From Marinobacter sp. THAF197a (GTDB lineage Bacteria; Pseudomonadota; Gammaproteobacteria; Pseudomonadales; Oleiphilaceae), in the NCBI RefSeq assembly GCF_009363275.1, contig NZ_CP045324.1:2728001-2792000 (forward strand): DNA of 64,000 nucleotides, written 5' to 3'. The stretch's first letter is position 1. The number at the start of each line of letters is the position of its first letter. This document shows positions 34,860-41,865 of this stretch, in pieces. The notes below the pieces were generated by a model. It searched no databases, had not been told where the DNA came from, and was given only the letters and a program-made list of their open reading frames with translations. Position numbers and translations under genes: made by a program.

Positions 34860-36341
34860 TTAAAACCGATAAGTCCAGCTGGCTGAGGCGGCGAATTGGT
34901 CTTTTTTGCCGCTGATGTATTCGACTTTTTTGTCGGTGGCCTGGAGGTTCAGGTCTAGCCAGCCGTTGAGTACCTGGGTGCCGTAGCCGAGCTGCAGTAT
35001 TGCTATATCCTGGCTGTTTGCCGGGGCGGTGTAGAACACTTTGTCGTTGGGGGCGACTACTCTGGTGCTGCCGTCTTTGTTGAGTTCGGCGTAGCTGGCT
35101 TTGGCGGTGATGTTGCTGCCGCCGGGCAGAAAGTGGTAGGCGCCCAAGGTGACGGCTACAGCGTCGCCTTCAAAGCTGGCGGCCATGTTACGGCCGTAGT
35201 GGCGGTAGCCGGTGCGGTAGCGGCTGTGTTCGAAGGCTACGTTGGGCACAGCGCTGCCCATGAAGTCGTCGGCCAGGGTGTTTGCGTATTCCAGAAACCA
35301 TTGTTGATCGGCATTGAATAGCTGGCTGGTCCAATCTGCACCCATTAACCAGGATTTCTTTCCGGGGAAGGCGCCGGCTTCGTCTTCGCCCATCATCTCC
35401 ATGTAAAGGCCCATGCTTTGCTGGCCGATGCTGAAGCCGTAGCGGATGTCTATGCTGCCGAGCTGGTCGCCGGGGTCATCTTCTTCCAGCTGGCCATTGT
35501 CGCGGCCGATCAGTGCGTTCCAGATGGTGGAAGCGCCCTCTGGCCGCCCTTCCCCACCGAAGATAATGGCGCGAGATAAGCCGATGTCCAGGCCGTTTAC
35601 GGGGCGGAAGCTGAAGCGCATGCCGATGAGTTTGGCTTCGGGTACCGCGCGGTCTTTTTCAAACTGGCCGGTTAGCAGGGTGGCGTTCCAGGGGCCGAGC
35701 CAGCTTAGCCAGGGTGTTTCGAAGGCGGCGGGGTCGTTCCTGGTAACCCAAACCGAGGGCACCGGCCGGGCGTTGTTGGAGAGTATCAGGCTGGATTGCC
35801 AACCCGGACCCCACCAGCGGTCGATGGCACCGGCGCCGAATACCCAGTTACTTGCGGTTGTAGCGAGATAGCTGCCGTCCAGGCGGAATTCTTCGTCGTC
35901 GTCCGGATCATGGGCGTAGGCGGGTTTGATGCCTGCGGCCCAGGCGTTGCCTTGCCACTGCAGATTGAAAGAGGTGCCGGCTTTGGCCAGGGCGTTGTTC
36001 TGAAATCCGGTGAAAGCCGGGATGTCTGACTGGGCGTTTACGTTGAATTCTGCCCGGAACCCCGGCTGAGCTTGTTGTTCCTGTTCAAACCTTAAATACG
36101 CGCTGGCCATGCCGACGGATGGCAGGTCGGCGTTGGTGCTGGTTTGGGTGCCGTTTTCCAGTGCTGACCAGTTGATGGGCCAGGTGGTTACGGAGCGGTC
36201 CAGGTGGCCACGGTCTGCGAGTTTCTGTACGGCAAAACGGGCCCGGGGGTCGCCCGGTTCCAGCCAGGGGGCCGCCGCAATGGAGAGGCTGCTCAGGCAC
36301 GCTACCGCCCCACCGACCAGGGCCCAGTGTTTTGAGGTCAT
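34860..36341 (-). CDS. Wzi-family capsule assembly outer-membrane protein
   Basis: 493 aa beta-barrel-type protein with a signal peptide (about residues 1-24, ending IAAAPW). Alternating hydrophobic strands run through the length and it ends with an aromatic residue (ASWTYRF), as outer-membrane barrels do. The segments ARFAVQKLADRGHLDR, VFGAGAIDRWWGPGWQSSLILSNNARPVPS and WLMGADWTSQLF are typical of the Wzi capsule-attachment family. It is the first gene of the long minus-strand polysaccharide locus; the promoter should lie within 36342-36570, where TTGACA (minus, about 36526) is the best -35-like hexamer but lacks a good partner. Confidence 0.85.
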   Translation of the reverse strand: MTSKHWALVGGAVACLSSLSIAAAPWLEPGDPRARFAVQKLADRGHLDRSVTTWPINWSALENGTQTSTNADLPSVGMASAYLRFEQEQQAQPGFRAEFNVNAQSDIPAFTGFQNNALAKAGTSFNLQWQGNAWAAGIKPAYAHDPDDDEEFRLDGSYLATTASNWVFGAGAIDRWWGPGWQSSLILSNNARPVPSVWVTRNDPAAFETPWLSWLGPWNATLLTGQFEKDRAVPEAKLIGMRFSFRPVNGLDIGLSRAIIFGGEGRPEGASTIWNALIGRDNGQLEEDDPGDQLGSIDIRYGFSIGQQSMGLYMEMMGEDEAGAFPGKKSWLMGADWTSQLFNADQQWFLEYANTLADDFMGSAVPNVAFEHSRYRTGYRHYGRNMAASFEGDAVAVTLGAYHFLPGGSNITAKASYAELNKDGSTRVVAPNDKVFYTAPANSQDIAILQLGYGTQVLNGWLDLNLQATDKKVEYISGKKDQFAASASWTYRF

Positions 36342-36580
36342 AGAATTCTAATTATCTTGAGACAAGGATATAACCAAAAAGCGGGAGGAAAGTTCCTAAC
36401 GCGGTCCTTGTCAGGTTGTTTATGGTGTATTTCAGAAGTGTGACGATTCTACGGGATGCTGGATTACACGCAAGTGACAAAAAGGCTGACTGAGTATTTT
36501 GTGGACAGATTGGGGCGTTAAAGTTTGTCAAAAATTTGGGAATGCAAGTAACTTGGTCACGTTTTCAGCGACTTATCTAA

Positions 36581-36724
36581 GGGTCTGTCCCCGTATGGGG
36601 ACTGACCCATTTTGGACCCCCGGGGTCTGTCCCCGGATGGGGACTGACCCATTTTGGACCCATGGGCTCTAACTGGGTGGCATGGACGGGCAAAAGGGGG
36701 TCAGTCCCCGTTCGGGGACAGACC
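36581..36724. repeat. Three GTCTGTCCCC/GGGGACTGAC palindromes in tandem
   Basis: Units at 36581-36608, 36622-36650 and (inverted order of arms) 36696-36724, separated by TTTTGGACCC-type linkers. The first two are nearly identical over 35 bases including the linker; they look like a local duplication of the variant repeat. Confidence 0.8.
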
Positions 36725-36740
36725 CTTGGGGCAGACCCAA

Positions 36741-36772
36741 AAAAAAGCCCGCGGCAGTGGCGGGCAAACAGA
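36741..36772 (-). terminator. Strong hairpin terminator of the candidate RNA
   Basis: GCCCGC CACTGCC GCGGGC on the minus strand followed by TTTTTTTT. It has no upstream protein gene, which argues that a short RNA is made here. Confidence 0.8.
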
Positions 36773-36907
36773 ACAAGCGACTTCAGTCTCGGTCAGGTCG
36801 GCAACACGCTTTACGGAGTACAGCTTTGCAGCGTTCCGAGACTGAGCGAACCAAAGCGTTCGGAGGAGGACTACGAGTGGGGCCGGAAACCCCGCTTTAG
36901 TTCGCAT
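36741..36907 (-). ncRNA. Candidate C4-like antisense RNA with Ash-like reading frame
   Basis: The minus strand shows a GGGG/CCCC hairpin (GGGGTTTCCGGCCCC, near 36881-36895), a long-range pair AGTCTCGG/CCGAGACT, and a perfect rho-independent terminator (GCCCGC...GCGGGC then eight T, 36772-36741). A frame over the same stretch (36907 down, start MRTKAGFPAPLVVLLRTLW, then NAAKLYSVKRVADLTETEVA) resembles the short Ash-type peptides annotated over C4 RNAs of P4/P1-like phages. By family knowledge C4 RNAs act in phage immunity. No other phage gene is nearby, so this would be a solitary copy. The match is from memory of the peptide pattern and needs a covariance search. Confidence 0.45.
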
Positions 36908-37104
36908 TTATTATGCTATACGATGTTTTTTCGTTTTTCATCCTTTTCTGTGGATTTTTATGGAATAACGTCAGCGGTTTCTATTTCGGTCGAGCGATTG
37001 GCCAAGCCGCCCACTGTCGTGTGCCATTTACGCCATAACCCTGGCCTGTTCTGCACCTGTATAGTCAGAATACGCAACCTCATTCGATAACAAGAAGGTG
37101 TGTC

Positions 37105-37992
37105 ATGCCGGAATGCGCGGTTTCTGAGCTCGGTAAGATTGATTCTGCAACACGGATTCGGGATGTCATCCGGTCTGTGGGGTTTGACCTGGTATTTCAG
37201 CCCAAGGTGGCGTTCAGCCATGGCAAGCTGGGCGGTATTGAGGTGCTGGTGCGGTGGCCAGAGGTGGTGTCTGGCCGGCAGGCTCCGGATCAGTTTGTGC
37301 CCCTGGCGGAACAGCACGGGCTGGCCCCGATGCTGGACCTCCACGTTCTGGAGCGCACGCTTCGAACCTGGCGTTCCTGGTCTGCCCTTACCCGCCTTTG
37401 CTGGAGCCCCTTCCCTATTTCGGTAAATGTGTCTGCCATGAGCGTTCAGGATGAAGACTTTCTGCGCTCGGTTACCTGGCTGCTGGCAGAATCACCCCGG
37501 CCCAAGCTGATGTTCGAGCTGACCGAAACCGCACCTTTCCATAACCCGTTGGCGGCGGCGCAAACGCTGGAAGCGCTCTCCGGCCACGGCATTCAGGTAT
37601 CGCTGGATGATTTCTGCACCGGCTTCAACAACCATGAACGCCTGGGCACGCTGCCGGTGGCGGAACTGAAGATCGACCGGGAAGATACCGCCAAACTCGA
37701 CACGGTTGCCGGCATTCGCCATGTGGGGCAGATGATTGAGCAGGCCAAGGCCGCAGGGCTGACGGTAACGGCGGAAGGTATCGAATGCCGGGACCAATGG
37801 AAGACGCTGCGCACCCTGGGTTGCGATTACGGCCAGGGCTACTGGCTGTGCCCGCCCCTGAGCGCTTCAGATGCGGTGGAGTTCGTGCAGGGCTACACCC
37901 CAAGCCGGTTGCTGACGGCCACCAATGAGGAACACAGCGCCCTCGAGGCCGTTGATCTTGCCCCGGGACTTGTCCATAATTTGCCAAAATGA
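37105..37992 (+). CDS. EAL-domain cyclic-di-GMP phosphodiesterase
   Basis: 295 aa, a single EAL domain with a short N-terminal extension and no visible sensor or membrane segment. The signature reads EVL in GGIEVLVRWPE rather than EAL, but the metal and catalytic positions are kept: NVSAM, FELTETAP, SLDDFCTGFNNHE, AELKIDRED, TAEGIEC and YGQGYWLCPPLS. It is therefore probably active in degrading c-di-GMP. Start ATG preceded by AGAAGGTGTG. Standing upstream of and divergent from the polysaccharide locus, it may tune matrix production or motility (inference). Confidence 0.88.
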   Translation: MPECAVSELGKIDSATRIRDVIRSVGFDLVFQPKVAFSHGKLGGIEVLVRWPEVVSGRQAPDQFVPLAEQHGLAPMLDLHVLERTLRTWRSWSALTRLCWSPFPISVNVSAMSVQDEDFLRSVTWLLAESPRPKLMFELTETAPFHNPLAAAQTLEALSGHGIQVSLDDFCTGFNNHERLGTLPVAELKIDREDTAKLDTVAGIRHVGQMIEQAKAAGLTVTAEGIECRDQWKTLRTLGCDYGQGYWLCPPLSASDAVEFVQGYTPSRLLTATNEEHSALEAVDLAPGLVHNLPK

Positions 37993-38082
37993 ATTAAGCA
38001 TGAATTAGTCCATTCGATTAATTTAATGTAAGAAAACCGATAACAGACCAACACATCCAACAATTACAACAAGAGGCAGCCC

Positions 38083-39168
38083 ATGACAAAGGCCTTGATC
38101 CATCGCTTACGTGAACGTAGCGCCCAGGCGCTGGGTGCATTCTCTGCTGGCAAGAAGGTTCTGCTTGCCAGTGCGGCCCTTACCCTGGCCGGCTGCTCAG
38201 CCAACCCGGTGTACACCACCACGGGCATTGTGCTCTCCAACTACGCGGAGGGCGAAGCCACTCCTTATGTGCTGGAAATGAAAGACCCGGAGATGGCCTG
38301 TGCACTGGGGTTGTCCCTGGACCCGCTGGTGTACTCTTTCTCCCGCGTAACCTCCCCGCCCGACACCACCGGCGCCTTGCTGATGCTGTTGGCGGCGAAC
38401 TGCTCTGAATACAACGCCATGGAGGCGGAGATCACGTACCTTCGCGCTAACCACGAGGGCAATGTGAACGAAGCGCGGGATGCGCGCGAACAGGTCAAGC
38501 GGCTGAACGCGGAAATTGCCCACCGTCGCCTGCTGGCGTTTGAACGCGCCATGGCCGCCTATAAGTTTGACCCGGGTGCAGAGCCCCTGGAGTGCCCTTT
38601 CCTGTTTGATGATCAGGATGAACTGACCTTTCTGATGGGCCTGGTCACCGGCATGCAGGCCATCGTAAACGATGCCAATTCCGGCGCCATGGCGGGTATT
38701 CCGCGCAACATTGCCCCGCAGGCCGAGCGGGCTGTGCGCTGTGTAGAGAATGAAAAGTGGGGCGGCGTGCCCAATGCGGTGCGGGCCCTGGTGTGGCTGT
38801 TGCTGCCGGATACCCGCCCACCGATGTCCCCAGACCCGTGGCAGGTACTGGAACACAGCCGGGAGCTGGGCTTTGACCGGGGCTTCCGGGTAGCCAGTGC
38901 CCTGGAAGTGGTGGCAGCAGAAACCTTTGGCCGGCCGGATGTGCTGAAGAGCGCCATTCGGGCTGCCGCCGATGCGGAATCGGAGATGGAAGTGTCTTCC
39001 GCCTATCAACTGTTGGACAGCGTCGCCCGGCGGGTGTTGCTGCATTCTTCGGATAAACAATGGGCTGCCAACTATGGCTACCGCACACCGTCCAATTCTT
39101 TTGGTAGTCTGTCGCCGGTATCGTCCAACCGATCAACCCAAACAATGGATCTGGACGACCTTCTTTAG
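38083..39168 (+). CDS. Lipoprotein of TRAP-associated TatT type (tentative)
   Basis: 361 aa. Signal sequence with lipobox (AALTLAGCS), so likely an outer- or inner-membrane-anchored periplasmic lipoprotein. The body is helical with repeated alanine-rich pairs of helices (YLRANHEGNVNEARDAREQVKRLNAEIAHRRLLAFERAM; AQAERAVRCVENEKWG), a TPR-like arrangement. Its coupling to the next gene, a periplasmic binding protein, suggests the TRAP T-component family, but no clear motif proves this. RBS AGAGGCAG precedes the ATG. Confidence 0.5.
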   Translation: MTKALIHRLRERSAQALGAFSAGKKVLLASAALTLAGCSANPVYTTTGIVLSNYAEGEATPYVLEMKDPEMACALGLSLDPLVYSFSRVTSPPDTTGALLMLLAANCSEYNAMEAEITYLRANHEGNVNEARDAREQVKRLNAEIAHRRLLAFERAMAAYKFDPGAEPLECPFLFDDQDELTFLMGLVTGMQAIVNDANSGAMAGIPRNIAPQAERAVRCVENEKWGGVPNAVRALVWLLLPDTRPPMSPDPWQVLEHSRELGFDRGFRVASALEVVAAETFGRPDVLKSAIRAAADAESEMEVSSAYQLLDSVARRVLLHSSDKQWAANYGYRTPSNSFGSLSPVSSNRSTQTMDLDDLL

Positions 39169-39217
39169 GGTCGTCACTGACTGAAAACAAAGACAATGTC
39201 TGACGGGAGTAATAACC

Positions 39218-40225
39218 ATGCGTAAGTTTATCGGAGCCCTGGCACTCACCTGTGCTGCGCCCCTGGCCTCGGCCAATACTATGTCTGTGTGTGTGTTTGA
39301 TGTGATCGGTGCCAACGGCGATGTGTTCAACGTGATGAAGGATTATGCCCTGGAGGTGAAATCCCTGGGCGTGAACCTTGAGCTGAAGCCCTACACCGAT
39401 GAAGGCGTGGCCGTGGGCGATTTCAACGCCGGCCAGTGCGATGCGGTCGCGGCAACGGATCTGCGAACCCGGCCATTCAACAAGTTCACCGGTTCGATCA
39501 GCGCCGTGGGCGCCCTGCCCACCTACGATAACCTGGAAACCTTGCTGGCCACGCTGGCCCAGCCGAAAGCCGCCAACTTTATGCAGAGCGATGGTTATGA
39601 AGTGCTGGGCATTTTCCCGGTGGGTGCCGGTTACCTGTTCGTCAATGACCGCTCCATTAACACCGCTGGCGCCCTGGCCGGGAAGAGGATGGCCACGTTG
39701 GATTACCAGAAAGACGCTATCCACATGGTTAACTACGTGAAGGCCACCGTGGTGCCCTCCGACATCACTAACTTTGCCGGCAAGTTCAACAATGGCTCGG
39801 TAGACACCGCCTACGCGCCGGCCTTCGCCTATGAGGCCCTGGAATTGTACAAGGGTATTGAGCCTGATGGTGGCGTGGTGGATTACCCGCTGGCCCAGCT
39901 GACCGTACAACTGATTGCCCGTGAAGGCGTGGTGGATAGCGACACGGCCCAGAAAGCCCGGGAAGCGGCCTGGGGCATGTACCCGCAGGTGATGAACCTG
40001 ATTGAAAGCCAGGAATCCGCCATTCCCGATGAAAAGTGGATCAAGATCCCGCAGCAAGACATTGTGGGTTACCAGGAAATGTTCCGTGAAAACCGCCTGG
40101 AAATGCGCGATGGTGTGAACCGCGCCCCAACTGTCTACGACCCACGCATGCTCAAGCTGATGGCGAACATCCGCTGCGCAAGCAATCCGGGTGCCGCCGA
40201 ATGCACGGCGGCTAATCGGGAATAA
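39218..40225 (+). CDS. Periplasmic solute-binding protein of DUF6091 type
   Basis: 335 aa with a signal peptide (MRKFIGALALTCAAPLASA). The mature part MSVCVFDVIGANGDVFNVMKDYALE, DFNAGQCDAVAATDLRTRPFNKFTGS and GYLFVNDRSINTAGALAGKRMATLDYQKDAIHMVNY follows the layout of TRAP-like binding proteins, with two alpha/beta lobes. Four cysteines are present. It lies 49 bases after the lipoprotein gene. No permease is nearby, so the ligand and transporter are unknown. Confidence 0.7.
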   Translation: MRKFIGALALTCAAPLASANTMSVCVFDVIGANGDVFNVMKDYALEVKSLGVNLELKPYTDEGVAVGDFNAGQCDAVAATDLRTRPFNKFTGSISAVGALPTYDNLETLLATLAQPKAANFMQSDGYEVLGIFPVGAGYLFVNDRSINTAGALAGKRMATLDYQKDAIHMVNYVKATVVPSDITNFAGKFNNGSVDTAYAPAFAYEALELYKGIEPDGGVVDYPLAQLTVQLIAREGVVDSDTAQKAREAAWGMYPQVMNLIESQESAIPDEKWIKIPQQDIVGYQEMFRENRLEMRDGVNRAPTVYDPRMLKLMANIRCASNPGAAECTAANRE

Positions 40226-40227
40226 AC

Positions 40228-40286
40228 TTTGGGGTCAGACCCCAGGACATTTGATGAGGTGAAATGTCCGGGGGTCTGACCCCAAT
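40228..40286. repeat. GGGGTCAGACCCC nested palindrome, copy 2
   Basis: Full copy between convergent genes (binding protein, plus; small hypothetical, minus). GGGGTCAGACCCC / GGACATTT / loop / AAATGTCC / GGGGTCTGACCCC. It begins two bases after the upstream stop codon and could serve as a bidirectional terminator. Confidence 0.88.
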
Positions 40287-40291
40287 TTGGT

Positions 40292-40576
40292 TTACGAGGT
40301 GGTTTTGGCGCGCTGGGTGGTGGTGGCGGTTTTGGTTTCGCCCTGATCGCGTTTGATCAACTGCTCTGCGCTGATGTCTGACAAGGCCAGGGAGCCGTGG
40401 CATACCGCTGCCACTTGGCGGCTGAATTCCTGGGTCATGTAACGTTCAGAGGTTTGCGCCTCGGCTTCACCAGAGCGTGCCCTGAGCTCACGACCACTGA
40501 GTAGCTGCACGGTCATTCCGTTCTCTGCCATGGCTCGGACAGCGTTTAGGTAGGCGTTCTGGTATTCCTGGCGCAT
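40292..40576 (-). CDS. Hypothetical small protein
   Basis: 94 aa from the ATG at 40576, which follows GGAGAGCATC; four more codons are open upstream. Charged, mostly helical (MRQEYQNAYLNAVRAMAENGMTV...) with a Lys/Thr-rich tail (ETKTATTTQRAKTTS). No family recognised. It is the last gene downstream of the Tad/partner-switch operon. Confidence 0.6.
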   Translation of the reverse strand: MRQEYQNAYLNAVRAMAENGMTVQLLSGRELRARSGEAEAQTSERYMTQEFSRQVAAVCHGSLALSDISAEQLIKRDQGETKTATTTQRAKTTS

Positions 40577-40667
40577 GATGCTCTCCACTGTCTCAAATTA
40601 ACCATTTGAGTTGCGTTGATTCTTTCAATAAATACATACGTCCTTTCTGTATTATCAGCTTAGTATA

Positions 40668-41066
40668 TTAGCCTACTTTGGCTAATTCGCTGACCATTGT
40701 CACATAATCCTCATAATACTTTACAGGAGTAATCCACTCCCGTCGTATCAGACCTTCGTCTGAGGCTATGTCGTCGCGCAGGCAGGAGATCAGGATGTAG
40801 CCGTAGGTTTTGTAGAAGGCTTTGATTTCATGGCCCTGATGCACATCCGAAGACGACTGCCAGTCGGCATAGACCACGTACTCTTCGCCATCCAGCTCGA
40901 ACGAAACCATCTGCGGCGAGGCCTTACCAAAGGATTCGTTCAGGAATACGGCATTATTGGGCGCACCGCCGGAAGCCGGCAGGCCATAGAGGAACCAGAT
41001 CACGTTGGCGACATCACCGCTCTGATCTCTCTGGATTGCGACTGTTCCGTCCAGAACAATAGCCAT
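40668..41066 (-). CDS. Hypothetical protein downstream of STAS gene
   Basis: 132 aa soluble mixed alpha/beta protein (MAIVLDGTVAIQRDQSGDVANVIWFLYGLPASGG...; EEYVVYADWQSSSDVHQGHEIKAFYKTYGYILISCLRDD). No known domain recognised. It lies 14 bases after the STAS antagonist gene in the same direction, so it may be a further regulator or effector of the partner switch. A promoter is not evident. Confidence 0.65.
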   Translation of the reverse strand: MAIVLDGTVAIQRDQSGDVANVIWFLYGLPASGGAPNNAVFLNESFGKASPQMVSFELDGEEYVVYADWQSSSDVHQGHEIKAFYKTYGYILISCLRDDIASDEGLIRREWITPVKYYEDYVTMVSELAKVG

Positions 41067-41080
41067 AGCGTCTCCTTGTG

Positions 41081-41449
41081 TTACAACTCTTCGCGCCGTT
41101 GAATAGCTTCCAGGTACTCGTCCATCTCAGCCTGATCACCAAACACGGTGAGGTCGGGCATGATTTTGACGATTTCGAACACCTTTTTCACCCCTTTGCT
41201 CATCTGGCTGACACTTACCTGCCCCTTTCGGGCTTTCATCAATTTCAGGGTCTTGAAGATGACCCGCAAACCGGCGGAGCTGATAAAGCTGACACCGGCC
41301 ATGTTGAAGGCCACCAGCCGGGTGGTTGGGGTGATGGCTTCAGCCAGGCGTTCGTCCAGCTGCGGTGCGGTATCGCTGTCCAGCGAGCCTTGCAGCTCAA
41401 AGCTCAACGCCTCATCAGAGTTGTACTGTTCGATAATGGTCAAAGGCAT
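41081..41449 (-). CDS. STAS-domain anti-anti-sigma factor
   Basis: 122 aa SpoIIAA/RsbV-type STAS protein. LSFELQGSLDSDTAPQLDERLAEAI opens the fold and VAFNMAGVSFISSAGLRVIFKTLKLM carries the phosphorylatable serine in the SSAGLR motif. When dephosphorylated by the SpoIIE-type phosphatase it should bind the RsbW-like kinase and free that protein's partner. Overlaps the kinase gene by about nine bases. Confidence 0.92.
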   Translation of the reverse strand: MPLTIIEQYNSDEALSFELQGSLDSDTAPQLDERLAEAITPTTRLVAFNMAGVSFISSAGLRVIFKTLKLMKARKGQVSVSQMSKGVKKVFEIVKIMPDLTVFGDQAEMDEYLEAIQRREEL

Positions 41450-41865
41450 GGATCGTCTTCCCTGGGCAATGTGGTGTCGAGTGCTACCGTGAGCTTATTG
41501 GTGCCATTCTCGTAGCGATAGTTCATCTCGTCGCTCAGTTGCGACATGATGGCCAGCCCCAAACCACCGATGGGGCGGGCCTCCACGGGCTGCTCGCCAG
41601 GGGGGCTCGATTGCGTTGGGTCAAACCCCGGGCCAGCGTATTCAAATTCCAGTTTTACCTTGCCATCATTACACACTATCTCAAGAAACCACTGACAGCT
41701 GTCAATTTTTGTAGCGACATGCTCTTTGATGTTGGCATGAAACTCGTCAATGATGGTGTAGCAGTCACTCACCCTGTCGTTATCCAGGCAATGCTCGCCG
41801 TAGCGATCACGAACTTTTTGCAGGATGCTTGCTATCGTCTCTGTGGACTGGATGGATAGTGCCAT
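41440..41865 (-). CDS. RsbW/SpoIIAB-like anti-sigma serine kinase (HATPase)
   Basis: 141 aa GHKL-ATPase. N-box-like DEFHANIKEHV, G1-box FEYAGPGFDPTQ and G2-box IGGLGLAIMSQLSDEMNY are visible; the C-terminal strand reads YENGTNKLTVALDTTLP. It would phosphorylate the STAS protein and sequester a sigma factor or other target. The start at 41865 overlaps the end of the phosphatase gene by 59 bases, so an internal start is possible. Confidence 0.88.
   Translation of the reverse strand: MALSIQSTETIASILQKVRDRYGEHCLDNDRVSDCYTIIDEFHANIKEHVATKIDSCQWFLEIVCNDGKVKLEFEYAGPGFDPTQSSPPGEQPVEARPIGGLGLAIMSQLSDEMNYRYENGTNKLTVALDTTLPREDDPCL

Larger units (their letters stand above)
36342..37104. other. Divergent intergenic region with repeats and a candidate RNA
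   Basis: 763 bases between divergent wzi-like and EAL genes. It holds three variant palindromes (36581-36608, 36622-36650, 36696-36724), a minus-strand hairpin terminator and structured RNA candidate (36741-36907), and the promoter regions of both flanking genes. No JUMPstart sequence was recognised. Confidence 0.6.

Noticed and set aside
36360..36560. JUMPstart/ops element upstream of the polysaccharide locus
   Set aside because: I looked for GGCGGTAG-type ops text on the minus strand and did not find it.
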